Shown: piece by piece, positions 35,481 through 43,973 of the stretch
How the letters are laid out: each line of letters opens with the position of its first letter
Numbering within the stretch: position 1 is the first letter of the stretch
Assembly: GCF_001751365.1 (NCBI RefSeq)
Contig: NZ_LJGT01000037.1
Coordinates: forward strand, 434,001-498,000
Length of the DNA: 64,000 nucleotides
DNA from: Streptomyces abyssalis
GTDB lineage: Bacteria > Actinomycetota > Actinomycetes > Streptomycetales > Streptomycetaceae
Direction of reading: 5' to 3'
The notes under the pieces: model-generated
What the model was told of the DNA's origin: nothing
What the model saw: only the letters and a program-made list of their open reading frames with translations
Databases searched by the model: none
Program-made: the position numbers and the translations under genes

Positions 35481-35744
35481 CCGTCGTCACCTCCATGTGA
35501 GGCCGCCCGGGTGCCCGTGACGCCGCCGGCGGACACGTGAGCGGGCGGTGAAACCCGCCGTCACGCGTGACCCGCGCGGCGCCGGGAATCACAGCAGGGT
35601 CGAACTGCCCTACGGCGGCTGCCGCCCGACGGCGACGGCTGCGCGACGACAGCAACCGGGGGAGAGCAGGAAGCGGGGGAGAGCAGCACGACCCGGACGA
35701 GCCGGATGAGCCGGCGAGCCGCGGACGACCAATGAGGAGCAGCG

Positions 35745-37292
35745 GTGACCACACTGCCCGTCGGTTACGAGTCCTACTGGATGCTGTCCGCAGCGGCCGC
35801 TCCCCATCCGCCCCTTCCGCCCGGGAGCGTGACGGAAGTGGACGTGGTGGTCGTCGGAGGCGGGGTCGCGGGCCTGTCCGTCGCCTGGGAACTGGCACGG
35901 GCCGGCCGGAGCGTCGCCGTGGTCGAGGCGGACCGCATCGCCGCGGGCGTCACGGGACACACGACCGGAAAGGTCTCCGCCCTGCACGGCCTGGTCTACT
36001 CGTACCTGCGTGACAGGCGCGGTGCCGAGGACGCGCGCCTCTACGCCACGTCGCAGCAGCAGGCGATCGAGCATCTCGCCGCCGTGACAGGGGAGTTGGG
36101 GATCGACTGCGAACTGGAGCGGGTTCCCGCCCACACCTTCGTCGAGTCCGAGCACCACGCCGACGAGATACGCGCCGAGGCCGAGGCGGCACGCGAGGCG
36201 GGCCTGCCCGCCTCGTTCGTCACGGATACCGGTCTGCCCTTCCCGGTGTGCGCGGCCGTACGGGTCGAGGACCAGGCCCAGTTCCATCCGCGCAAGTACC
36301 TCCTCGCCCTCGCCGAGGACCTGTTGCGCCTCGGCGGCCGCATCCACGAACGCACCCGCGTCACCGGCCTGGACGAGGGTGAGCCGTGCCGGGTCGTCAC
36401 CGAGAACGGGGCCGAGGTCGTCGCGCGGGACGTCGTGGTGGCGACCCACTATCCCGTCTTCGACCGCGCGTTGATGTTCTCCCGGCTCGAGCCCCGCCGC
36501 GAGCTCGTCGTCTCGGCACTGCTTCCCGGCGGACAGGACCCGCAGGGCAGCTACCTCACCCCGGAGCGGGGGACCCGCTCGGTGCGCACCGCCCCGTACC
36601 CGTTCGGCAGGGGGAACCGGCTCCTGATCGTCACCGGGGAGAAGTTCATCCCCGGGACCGCCGGCCAGGGCTCGGTGAGCGCGGGCTACGAGCGGCTGGC
36701 GGCCTGGACGTACGAACGCTTCCCCGACGCGCGGCTCGTGCACCGCTGGGCGACGCAGGACAACGACACCACCGACCGCGTGCCCTACATCGGCGCCTTC
36801 CACCCCGCCTCGCAGCACACCTGGGTGGCCACGGGGTTCGGCGGCTGGGGCATGTCGGGCGGCGTGCTCTCGGGGCAGCTGCTGGCCGCGTACATCACCG
36901 GTGAACAGCTGCCCCCCTGGGCCAAGTTGTACGAGCCGCGCCGGCTGAGCCCCCGTGAGGCGCCGGCGATGCTGCGCTTCCAGTCGACGGTCGCGGGCCG
37001 GTTCGTCGGCGACCGGCTGCGGTCGTCGTACGCCGACTCCGTGGACGAGATCGCCCCGGGTGCGGGAGCGATCGTGCGCGTGCGGGGGCGCCGCTGTGCC
37101 GTGCACCGCACGCCGGAGGGCGAGGTGCGCGCGCTCTCACCGCGCTGCACGCACCTCGGATGCCTCGTACGTTTCAACGACACCGAGGGCGCCTGGGAGT
37201 GCCCCTGCCACGGCTCGCGCTTCGACACCGAGGGCCGTGTCATCCAGGGGCCGGCGACCAGACCGCTGGAGCGGCGCGACGACGTGACGTGA
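35745..37292 (+). CDS. FAD-dependent oxidoreductase fused to a Rieske domain
   Basis: A 515-residue two-part protein. Residues 30-390 are a DAO/glycine-oxidase-type flavoprotein ('[23 protein letters not shown]', '[14 protein letters not shown]', '[21 protein letters not shown]'). Residues about 425-510 are a Rieske [2Fe-2S] domain with C-x-H ('RCTHLGC') and C-x2-H ('CPCHGSRF') ligands. The Rieske centre would pass electrons to or from the flavin. The substrate is unknown; this fusion is known in actinomycetes and often annotated only as 'FAD-dependent oxidoreductase'. The GTG start follows GAGGAG. Confidence 0.92.
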   Translation: MTTLPVGYESYWMLSAAAAPHPPLPPGSVTEVDVVVVGGGVAGLSVAWELARAGRSVAVVEADRIAAGVTGHTTGKVSALHGLVYSYLRDRRGAEDARLYATSQQQAIEHLAAVTGELGIDCELERVPAHTFVESEHHADEIRAEAEAAREAGLPASFVTDTGLPFPVCAAVRVEDQAQFHPRKYLLALAEDLLRLGGRIHERTRVTGLDEGEPCRVVTENGAEVVARDVVVATHYPVFDRALMFSRLEPRRELVVSALLPGGQDPQGSYLTPERGTRSVRTAPYPFGRGNRLLIVTGEKFIPGTAGQGSVSAGYERLAAWTYERFPDARLVHRWATQDNDTTDRVPYIGAFHPASQHTWVATGFGGWGMSGGVLSGQLLAAYITGEQLPPWAKLYEPRRLSPREAPAMLRFQSTVAGRFVGDRLRSSYADSVDEIAPGAGAIVRVRGRRCAVHRTPEGEVRALSPRCTHLGCLVRFNDTEGAWECPCHGSRFDTEGRVIQGPATRPLERRDDVT

Positions 37293-37462
37293 GCCGCCCG
37301 GGGAGCGGAGGACCCGGGCCGGGGTACCGGGGCGGGGACGGACGGGACCGGGCGAGGCCTGCGGGATCGGACGGGACGGGAGAGGCGGATTGGCGTTCAT
37401 CTGACCGGGTGACCCGGACGGGTGGCCCGACGTATCGCCGGAGTCTGGATACGGGCCGTGCC

Positions 37463-37487
37463 TAGCATGCGGAATCCCATATTCCGC
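37463..37487 (+). promoter_or_regulatory. -10 hexamer and palindrome in the LCP gene leader
   Basis: TAGCAT (37463-37468) is a good -10 element. Directly after it, GCGGAATCCCATATTCCGC (37469-37487) is a palindrome with 7-bp arms that overlaps the expected transcription start and touches the GGAGG ribosome site. It could be an operator or an RNA hairpin that controls initiation. Confidence 0.5.
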
Positions 37488-37503
37488 GGAGGTGCACAGG
37501 CTC

Positions 37504-38985
37504 ATGTCCCCCCTCTCCCGCCTCGCCCGTTCCCCGCGCTCGCGCCGCACGCTCGCCCTCTCCTGCGCCGTCTGCGCAGCCCTCACCTGCGGCGCCGGAC
37601 CTGAAGCAGGGTCCGCCGCCACCAATGCGCCCGCGCCGCCCGGCGGCTCCGACCGGGCGCGCGACGCATTCGACAAGGTCCCCGCTGCCGGCCGTCCCGC
37701 ACGGGGCCCCGGCACCAACGTCCTCCTCGTCGGCCTCGACCGGAGGGAGGGCCTCTCCCAGAAGACGAAGAACAGGCTGCACGTGAACGGCGAGCAGTGC
37801 GACTGCACTGATGTGCTGATGCTGCTCCACATCTCCGCCGACCGGGACCGCGTCAGCGTCGTGGGCATCCCCCGCGACTCCTATGTGCGCTTCGCCGAAC
37901 ACCGGGACCACGGCAAGGGCTTCGGCAAGATCACAGACCGCTCCACCCGCCACCTGGGAAAGATCAACAGTACGTACGCCCACGGCGGCCCCGCCCTGAC
38001 CATCCGGACCGTCGAGCAGGTGACGGGCGTACGCGTCGACCACTACGCCGAGACCGACTTCCGCGGGTTCGAGAAGACCGTGAACCGGCTGGGCGGTGCG
38101 GAGGTGTGCTCCAGCAAGCCGCTCCAGGACAAGAACAGCGGTCTGAAGCTGGCCAAGGGCACACACGTCCTGAACGGGAACCATGCGCTGCGGTTCGTAC
38201 GTGCCCGGCACGTCGACCCGCCCGGCGACCTCGGCCGGATGCGCCGCCAGCAGCACGTGCTCGGGGAGCTGCTGCGGACGCTGACCGGCGGGAGCATGGC
38301 GGAGAATCCGCTCGAAGTGGTCCGCGCCGCCGCGGCGCTCCGCGATTCGGTCCGCCGGGACAAGGGCCTCACGCCGCAGCGGCTGGCAGGGCTGGTGCGT
38401 GACCTGCGCGGACTGACCCCGGAGCAGACCGAGTTCGCGACCGTGCCGATCCTCGAGTTCGACCACCGCGCACCCGTGTGGGGCTCGACCCTCAGATGGG
38501 ACGGTCCGCGGGCACGCGCGCTCTTCGCCGATCTGCGCGCCGACCGGCCCGTCACCGGAAACCCGGCGACGGGACCCGCACCCGGCGCCACTCCCGTTCC
38601 GTACAGGCCTGAGGACGTCAGCGTCCGGGTGGCGGGCACCGGCGAGACCGCGGCACGCATCGCGCAGGATCTGCGGGACAACGGCTTCAACGTCCTGGAC
38701 CCGCTGCGCGGTGCCGCGTCCGGACCGCGAGGCGGACGCACCGAGATCACCTACGACGAGCACTGGCAGCGCAAGGCGAGCACGGTCTCGGCGGCGATGC
38801 CTGGCGCCGTGATGCGCCCCAGGAAGGTGGCGGGCAGCAAGCATTCGCAGGTCTTCACCGTGCGGCCCGGTACGGAGGGCACCGATGTGGCGGACGTCGT
38901 GTACGACCGCAGCAGCGTGGAGGGCGCCCCGGTACGGGGTGACGACCTCGACTGCGACGGGCGGACCCCGCACAACAGAAGCTGA
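37504..38985 (+). CDS. LCP (LytR-CpsA-Psr) family protein with LytR C-terminal domain
   Basis: A 493-residue exported protein: basic N-terminus and hydrophobic segment (about 13-38), then the LCP domain ('NVLLVGLDRREG', 'TDVLMLLHISADRDRVSVVGIPRDSYV', 'KINSTYAHGGPALTIRTVEQVTGVRVDHYAETDF', 'GNHALRFVRARHVDP..DLGRMRRQQ'). These hold the conserved Arg and Asp residues that bind the polyprenyl phosphate and metal. From about residue 365 a LytR_C domain follows. LCP enzymes attach teichoic acid-like glycopolymers to peptidoglycan or arabinogalactan. ATG 37504 is used; GTG 37492 is possible. Confidence 0.92.
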   Translation: MSPLSRLARSPRSRRTLALSCAVCAALTCGAGPEAGSAATNAPAPPGGSDRARDAFDKVPAAGRPARGPGTNVLLVGLDRREGLSQKTKNRLHVNGEQCDCTDVLMLLHISADRDRVSVVGIPRDSYVRFAEHRDHGKGFGKITDRSTRHLGKINSTYAHGGPALTIRTVEQVTGVRVDHYAETDFRGFEKTVNRLGGAEVCSSKPLQDKNSGLKLAKGTHVLNGNHALRFVRARHVDPPGDLGRMRRQQHVLGELLRTLTGGSMAENPLEVVRAAAALRDSVRRDKGLTPQRLAGLVRDLRGLTPEQTEFATVPILEFDHRAPVWGSTLRWDGPRARALFADLRADRPVTGNPATGPAPGATPVPYRPEDVSVRVAGTGETAARIAQDLRDNGFNVLDPLRGAASGPRGGRTEITYDEHWQRKASTVSAAMPGAVMRPRKVAGSKHSQVFTVRPGTEGTDVADVVYDRSSVEGAPVRGDDLDCDGRTPHNRS

Positions 38986-39050
38986 ACCGGAGGCGGTTGC
39001 TCTCCCGCGCCCCGCTTCCGGAGCGCCGGGACGCCGCGACGCCGGGCGAC

Positions 39051-40853
39051 TCAGAAACAGCCGGGGTCCGTGTCGAGGGTCGTCGTGTCGAGCGAGTCCA
39101 GCAGGTCGAACTGGGGCCCTGTACGGGGCAGTTCGTAACGGAAGAAGTAGCGGGCCGCCTGCCGCTTGCCCTCGTGGAAGCTGTCGTCGTGGCCCGCCGT
39201 GGCAAGGAACTGGCCGAGCCATATCCACGCGACGACCGTGTGACCGACGGCCTCCAGGTACACCGACGCGTTCGCAAGCGCCACCGACGGGTCGCCCGTG
39301 CTCCACAACCGCGACGTCACCTTGGAGACGCGCTCCCACGACTCCTGCAGGGCGGCGCCGAGTTCGGCGGACTCGCCACCCGTGGCGAGCGCGCGCTCGG
39401 CCGTCTTGCCGATGGTCTCGCCCAGCGCCGTGAGACCGGCACCTCCGTCCATGACGGCCTTGCGGCCGAGCAGGTCGAGCGCCTGGATGCCGTGCGTGCC
39501 CTCGTGGATGGGGTTGAGCCGGTTGTCGCGGTAGTGCTGCTCGACGTCGTACTCACGGGTGTAGCCGTAGCCGCCGTGCACCTGGATCGCCAGGCTGTTG
39601 GCCTCCAGGCACCACTGGGAGGGCCAGCTCTTGGCGATCGGGGTGAGCACGTCCAGCAGCAGGCCCGCGTGCGACCGCTCCTCCTCCCGCTCGGCGGTCT
39701 GCTGTTCGTCGACGAGCCGCGAGCAGTACAGCAGCAGGGCCAGCGCGCCCTCCACGTACGACTTCTGTGCCAGCAGCATCCGCCGCACGTCGGCGTGTTC
39801 GATGATGGGGACCTGCGGCGCGGTCGCGTCCTTGGCGGCGACGGGCCGGCCCTGCGGGCGCTCGCGCGCGTAGGCGAGGGACTTCAGATAGCCGGTGTAG
39901 CCCAGCGCCATCGCGCCCGCGCCGACACCGATGCGCGCGCCGTTCATCATGTGGAACATGTACGAGAGTCCGCAGTGCGGTATGCCCACGATCTGCGCGG
40001 CCGCGCCCGGCTTCCCGTCCGGAGTGTGCGCGCCCTCACCGAAGTTGAGCAGCGTGTTGGTCGTACCGCGGTAGCCCATCTTGTGGTTGAGCCCCGCCGT
40101 CACGACGTCGTTGCGCTCTCCGATGCTCCCGTCCTCCCCGACCAGGTACTTGGGCACGATGAACAGGGAGAGGCCCTTGACGCCCGGAGGCGCTCCGGGG
40201 ATGCGGGCCAGGACGAGGTGGACGATGTTCTCCGCCAGCTCGTGGTCGCCGGCCGAGATCCACATCTTGCTTCCGAAGAGCCGGTAACTGCCGTCCGGCT
40301 GGGGTTCGGCGCGGGTCGTCACGTCCGCCAGCGAGGACCCGGCCTGCGGCTCCGACAGGCACATGGTGCCGAAGAACCGGCCCGCGAGCATGGGCCGTAC
40401 GTATGTGTCGATCTGCGTCTGCGAGCCGTGCTCGCACAGGAGCCTGGCGTTGCCGAGGGTGAGGAAGACGTATGCGGACGTGCCGACGTTGGCCGCCTGG
40501 AACCAGCTGAAGCAGGCCGTCGTCAGCAGCTGGGGCAGCTGCATGCCGCCCAGCTCCTCGTCCATGGGGGCGGCGAGCAGGTCGGCGCCGGTGAAGGCGT
40601 CCAGAGCCTGCTTCGCCTCGGGCACGGTGTGCACGCGCTCCCCGTCGAAGCGCGGCTCCTGCTGGTCGTTCTTCTTGTTGTGCGGTGCGAAGTGCCGCGT
40701 GGCGATCTGCTCGCTGAGGTCGAGCACGGCGTCGAAGGTCTCGCGGGAGTGCTCCGCGAAGCGCGGGCGCCGGGTCAGCTCCTCCGCGTCGAGCCACTCG
40801 TGGAGCAGGAAGTCGAGATCCCGGCGGGAGAGCAGGAGCGACGATGTGGCCAT
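39051..40853 (-). CDS. Large acyl-CoA dehydrogenase (DmdC/PF12806-type C-terminal domain)
   Basis: A 600-residue acyl-CoA dehydrogenase. It has 'TMCLSEPQAGSSLADVTTRAEP' for FAD binding, 'LFGSKMWISAGDHELAENIVHLVLARI', and 'NRLNPIHEGTHGIQALDLLGRK', where the Glu is the usual catalytic base of this subgroup. An extra C-terminal helical domain from about 480 to the end is typical of the 3-methylmercaptopropionyl-CoA dehydrogenase-like family. It removes hydrogens from an acyl-CoA with an ETF as acceptor. ATG 40853 is used. Two palindromes lie just upstream (40859-40871 and 40898-40911), suggesting TetR control. Confidence 0.92.
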   Translation of the reverse strand: MATSSLLLSRRDLDFLLHEWLDAEELTRRPRFAEHSRETFDAVLDLSEQIATRHFAPHNKKNDQQEPRFDGERVHTVPEAKQALDAFTGADLLAAPMDEELGGMQLPQLLTTACFSWFQAANVGTSAYVFLTLGNARLLCEHGSQTQIDTYVRPMLAGRFFGTMCLSEPQAGSSLADVTTRAEPQPDGSYRLFGSKMWISAGDHELAENIVHLVLARIPGAPPGVKGLSLFIVPKYLVGEDGSIGERNDVVTAGLNHKMGYRGTTNTLLNFGEGAHTPDGKPGAAAQIVGIPHCGLSYMFHMMNGARIGVGAGAMALGYTGYLKSLAYARERPQGRPVAAKDATAPQVPIIEHADVRRMLLAQKSYVEGALALLLYCSRLVDEQQTAEREEERSHAGLLLDVLTPIAKSWPSQWCLEANSLAIQVHGGYGYTREYDVEQHYRDNRLNPIHEGTHGIQALDLLGRKAVMDGGAGLTALGETIGKTAERALATGGESAELGAALQESWERVSKVTSRLWSTGDPSVALANASVYLEAVGHTVVAWIWLGQFLATAGHDDSFHEGKRQAARYFFRYELPRTGPQFDLLDSLDTTTLDTDPGCF

Positions 40854-40858
40854 GTGGC

Positions 40859-40871
40859 GTGATCCGATCAC
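40859..40871. promoter_or_regulatory. Palindrome next to the acyl-CoA dehydrogenase start
   Basis: GTGATCCGATCAC is a perfect palindrome (6-bp arms, 1-base centre) 6 bases upstream of the ATG, where it would overlap the ribosome site. It could be an operator or hairpin. Confidence 0.45.
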
Positions 40872-40897
40872 GGTCGGCGGGCGTACGGGCGCATGCC

Positions 40898-40911
40898 TAA
40901 GCGCTCGCTTA
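40898..40911. promoter_or_regulatory. TetR-type operator TAAGCGCTCGCTTA
   Basis: A perfect 14-bp palindrome 45 bases upstream of the acyl-CoA dehydrogenase start. TAAGCG-n2-CGCTTA is a frequent operator form for TetR regulators of fatty-acid degradation genes. No TetR gene is adjacent, so the regulator would act in trans. Confidence 0.65.
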
Positions 40912-40957
40912 TCCTGCGTCCGTCCGCCGTCCCCTGTCAACGGCACCTGCCCGGGGG

Positions 40958-41974
40958 TCAGGGCTTGCGGGCGACTCCCGCGTAGCTGGGGACGTCCGCA
41001 CCGGTCAGGCGCGCGGGGGTGTCCGGGCCGGGGTGCCAGCGGTGTGGGAGCACGAGACCGGGGCCGGCCATCTCCAGGCCTTCGAAGAAGCGGGCCACCT
41101 CCCGGTGCGTACGCGGCCGCAGCGGGGAGCCGCCCTTCTCATACGTCTCCAGCACCTCCCCGGCCCGCTTCGCCTGCGCCGCGTCCAGGAAGTCGGCCGT
41201 CGTGTGGGTGAGGACGAGGTGACTCCGCGCGGGCAGCGCGCCGAGCAGCGTACGGACGATGTCGTACGGATGCTGCTCGTCCCCCACGAAGTGCATGACG
41301 GCGCACAGGGAGAGGGCGACGGGACGGCCGAGGTCGATCGTGTCGCTCAGCCCGGGCGCATCCAGGATGCTCTCCGGATCGGTCAGGTCCGCGTGCACGT
41401 ACGCGGTGTTCCCCTCCGTGTCACCGCCGAGCATCGCGCGGGCGTGCCGGAGGACGAGCGGGTCGTTGTCGCTGTAGACGACCTTCGCCTCGGGCGAGAC
41501 CCCTTGGGCGACCTGGTGGAGATTGGGCTCGGTCGGAATGCCGGACCCTATGTCCAGGAACTGCCGGACGCCGCGCTCCTCGGCAAGCCAGCGGGTCGCT
41601 CTGACCATGAAGTCCCGGTTGGCGCGCGCCGCCGTACGCACCGTCGGCAGCGCGGTGGCGACCGCCTCCGCCGCCCGCACGTCGGCTTCCGAGTGATCAC
41701 GGCCGCCCAGGTAGTAGTCGTACATGCGGGCCGGGTGCGCCCTGCCGGGCTGTGTCGCGGACTGCGCCCTGCCGGGCTGTGTCGCGGACGCGGAAGCCGC
41801 TCCGGTCGCGGAAGCCGCCCCGGGCTCGGAGGCCGGTGCCGCCGGCGTCGCCTCCGCCTCCGCCGCACCGGCCCTGCCCCCGCCGCTCCCGCTGCCGCCG
41901 CCGCGGGCCGTGCCGCCCGGCCGTGTCTGCCCCGTACGTCCCGTCCAACGTGTGGTTCCGGTCACTCCAGTCAA
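40958..41974 (-). CDS. DUF574 (Methyltransf_19) methyltransferase with long N-terminal extension
   Basis: A methyltransferase of the DUF574 family from about residue 80 onward: 'HPARMYDYYLGGRDHSEADVRAAE', 'FLDIGSGIPTEPNLHQVAQ', 'VVYSDNDPLVLRHARAML', ending 'VPSYAGVARKP'. The first ~80 residues are Thr/Gly/Ala-rich and contain a perfect 27-bp tandem duplication (nine residues twice). The start is uncertain: TTG at 41974 has GGAG 6 bases upstream; GTG at 41965 is alternative. The frame opens directly after the stop of the DUF397 gene, 33 bases away, so it is probably the last gene of that HTH-DUF397 operon. Confidence 0.83.
   Translation of the reverse strand: MTGVTGTTRWTGRTGQTRPGGTARGGGSGSGGGRAGAAEAEATPAAPASEPGAASATGAASASATQPGRAQSATQPGRAHPARMYDYYLGGRDHSEADVRAAEAVATALPTVRTAARANRDFMVRATRWLAEERGVRQFLDIGSGIPTEPNLHQVAQGVSPEAKVVYSDNDPLVLRHARAMLGGDTEGNTAYVHADLTDPESILDAPGLSDTIDLGRPVALSLCAVMHFVGDEQHPYDIVRTLLGALPARSHLVLTHTTADFLDAAQAKRAGEVLETYEKGGSPLRPRTHREVARFFEGLEMAGPGLVLPHRWHPGPDTPARLTGADVPSYAGVARKP
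41736..41789. repeat. Perfect 27-bp tandem duplication within the methyltransferase gene
   Basis: 41736-41762 and 41763-41789 are identical. The unit is nine codons, so the frame is kept and the peptide block around ATQPGRAQS is doubled just before the conserved MYDYYLGG motif. Confidence 0.95.
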
Positions 41975-42007
41975 CGGTGTCTCCGTTTCCGTCCTGGGCG
42001 GTCGTGT

Positions 42008-42265
42008 TCATCCGTGGGTGAGCAGGAAGTCGGCTTCTCCGCGCTTGGCTCCGCGTATGAAGATGTCGATCTCGGCGGGGTCGTATATCAGGGCGGGCCC
42101 GTCCGGGTCGTTGGACTGCCGCAGTGCGACACGGCCGTCCATGAGCTTCATGACCTCCAGGCAGTTGCCGCCGTTGGGGCCGCTCCACGGCTTGTGCCAG
42201 CCCTCGGTGCCGAGTTCGCGGGAGGGCATGCCGTTGTAGATGTGCTGTGTCGTGTCGCGGCCCAT
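42008..42265 (-). CDS. DUF397 small protein (WhiJ-module partner)
   Basis: An 85-residue DUF397 protein: 'WHKPWSGPNGGNCLEVMKLMDGRVALRQSNDPDGPALIYDPAEIDIFIRGAKRGEADFLL' shows the conserved WxKxx.S...NCVEV...V.VRDSKdP.GP.L.f...EW..F..gak order, with some deviations. These small proteins pair with HTH_31/DUF5753 regulators and modulate them (WhiJ-like systems; some are proposed as antitoxin-like pairs). ATG 42265 lies 4 bases after the stop of the HTH gene. Confidence 0.9.
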   Translation of the reverse strand: MGRDTTQHIYNGMPSRELGTEGWHKPWSGPNGGNCLEVMKLMDGRVALRQSNDPDGPALIYDPAEIDIFIRGAKRGEADFLLTHG

Positions 42266-42269
42266 GCAG

Positions 42270-43127
42270 TCAGAACTCCTTGCGGATCTCACCGAGGAGG
42301 GCCTCGGTGCGTTGTGCCGGTGCGGCCTGCGCACCCATGCGGTCCAGTGCCTCCAGGAAGACGGCGGTGTCGCGGCGTTCGTCGTGGTAGACGGCGCCGC
42401 TGAGGCTCTCGGTGTAGACGATGTCGGGCAGCTCCGGGATCTCGAACCGGAAGAGCTGGAACGGCCCGAACATGGCGGGGTGCGGGCCTGAGGCGTAGGG
42501 GATGATCTGCACGGTCACGTGCGGCAGGGCCGCGGCCTCGGTGAGGCGGTCCAGCTGGGCGCGCATCACGTGCGGTCCGCCGACGTGCCGCCGCAGGACC
42601 TGTTCCTCCAGCAGCACCCACAGCCGCGGAGCGTCCTCCCGGCGCAGCAGCTCCTGGCGTTCCATCCGCAGGGCGACGCGGCGGCCGAGCTCCTCGTCGC
42701 TCGCGTTGGGGAAGCCGGTGCGCAGCAGTGCGCGCGCGTACTCCTCGGTCTGGAGCAGCCCGTGCACGCAGTGCGGCTCGTAGGCGCGGATGAGGCTCGC
42801 CTCGCCCTCCAGGCTGACGTAGAGGCTGAACCAGGACGGCAGTACGTCGCGGAATCCGTGCCACCAGCCGGGCCGGTTGGCTTCGTCCACCAGTTCCAGG
42901 AACGCGGTGATCTCGTTCTCCGGGATGCCGTACGTTTTGAGCAGTTTCTCCACATACGGGGGCTTCAGTCCGACTTCTGCCTTCTCCATGCGCCGGACCG
43001 TCGTGGTGTTGACGCTCAGTGCGCCGGCCGCTTCGGCGAACGAGTATCCGGCGGCTTCCCGCAAGTCCCTCAGTCGCAGGCCGAGGACCATCTGACCCAC
43101 GGTCGGTGCGGTGCGTCCGTCAGCCAA
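42270..43127 (-). CDS. WhiJ-like HTH regulator (HTH_31 + DUF5753)
   Basis: A 285-residue regulator with an N-terminal Xre-type HTH ('LRLRDLREAAGYSFAEAAGALSVNTTTVRRMEKAEVG', about 18-53) and a DUF5753 domain ('VLPSWFSLYVSLEGEASLIRAYEPHCVHGLLQTEEYARALL..'). This is the WhiJ type that acts with DUF397 partners in Streptomyces development. The start is TTG 43127, with GGGAGG 6 bases upstream. It is divergent from an anti-sigma-like ATPase gene, the usual arrangement of whiJ-like loci. A palindrome in the gap (43206-43220) is a candidate operator. Confidence 0.92.
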   Translation of the reverse strand: MADGRTAPTVGQMVLGLRLRDLREAAGYSFAEAAGALSVNTTTVRRMEKAEVGLKPPYVEKLLKTYGIPENEITAFLELVDEANRPGWWHGFRDVLPSWFSLYVSLEGEASLIRAYEPHCVHGLLQTEEYARALLRTGFPNASDEELGRRVALRMERQELLRREDAPRLWVLLEEQVLRRHVGGPHVMRAQLDRLTEAAALPHVTVQIIPYASGPHPAMFGPFQLFRFEIPELPDIVYTESLSGAVYHDERRDTAVFLEALDRMGAQAAPAQRTEALLGEIRKEF

Positions 43128-43205
43128 GACGCCTCCCTTCCACCGGACTTGCTGCGCTAGAAGTGTGCCATGCGATCAGTGCACCGGCCACACTGTTCCT
43201 GCGAT

Positions 43206-43220
43206 TCTGCAATTCGCAGA
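43206..43220. promoter_or_regulatory. Candidate WhiJ-module operator TCTGCAATTCGCAGA
   Basis: A palindrome with 5-bp arms (TCTGC/GCAGA) 79 bases upstream of the HTH gene. Its complement holds AATTGCAGA, which recurs in the palindrome at 46301-46318 near the second module; TGCGAATT also recurs at 43853-43860. Confidence 0.6.
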
Positions 43221-43346
43221 CCGCCTCTTGCCAACTGAGACGAGCGCGGAGCATAGTGATGTACGTGATACAGCTCATGACCCGCATCGTGCTGCTTCCG
43301 CGCCCTGTCCCCTCGTCCAGCGGGTAGTCGGAAGGCATATCCCACC

Positions 43347-43799
43347 GTGGCTCTGTCCCGCCCCGTCATACCGTTCACCCCGTCCGGACCGGTCGGGGCT
43401 GCTGTGCGCCGTGAGGGATTCGAACTGCCGGCGCACGCGACGGCGGTGGCCGATGCGCGGGAGAAGGTGCGCGGCCAGGTGCGCAACTGGGGCCTTCCGG
43501 AGGAGCTGGGGCGCGCGGCGCAGCTGGTCGTCTCTGAGTTCTTCACCAACGCCGTCGTGCACACCGACAGCTGCCGCGTCCGCTGCAGACTCCAGGTCAG
43601 CGGCCAGCGGCTGCGTATAGAGGTGTGCGACGAGGGGGACGAGGAGAGCCAGGTCACGCCCCGCGAGGCCGCGGCGGAGGATGTGAACGGGCGCGGGCTT
43701 CAGCTCGTGAACGCGCTCGCGGAGACATGGGGTGTGCGCTCGGAGGACTCGCACTCCGGGCGCGTCGTGTGGGCGGAGCTGACTCTCCCCGGGCTGTGA
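43347..43799 (+). CDS. ATP-binding protein, anti-sigma-factor-like (HATPase_c_2)
   Basis: A 150-residue GHKL ATPase fold: 'VADAREKVRGQVRNWGLPEELGRAAQLVVSEFFTNAVVHTDSCRVRCRLQV' carries the N-box (E..TNAV.H), and 'EVCDEGDEE' and 'EDVNGRGLQLVNALAETWGVR' the G1/G2 boxes. It is like the RsbW/AbaA-type proteins often placed beside whiJ-like genes. It may bind a sigma factor or anti-anti-sigma factor. The GTG start at 43347 has GGAAGG about 12 bases upstream; support is moderate. Confidence 0.88.
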   Translation: MALSRPVIPFTPSGPVGAAVRREGFELPAHATAVADAREKVRGQVRNWGLPEELGRAAQLVVSEFFTNAVVHTDSCRVRCRLQVSGQRLRIEVCDEGDEESQVTPREAAAEDVNGRGLQLVNALAETWGVRSEDSHSGRVVWAELTLPGL

Positions 43800-43973
43800 C
43801 CGCGGGTCACGTCCGTCACTTGGGTCCCTGCCGCCGCACCAGTCGCACTTCTTGCGAATTTCCTTTCCCTACTGGGCAGTTGAGGTGCTCTGCGCCACAT
43901 CACCGTGCAATGCTTCGCCGTAACGGATCGTGTACGCAACGGGACGCGTTCACAGCGAGACGGTGAGGCACGC

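Noticed and set aside
41697..42188. ATG at 42011 overlapping the DUF397 stop as ATGA, suggesting a further coupled gene or a frameshifted start of the methyltransferase
   Set aside because: The frame quickly becomes Arg/Gly-rich without family resemblance and covers the methyltransferase in another frame. The methyltransferase frame itself is intact from the TTG at 41974, so no frameshift is needed.
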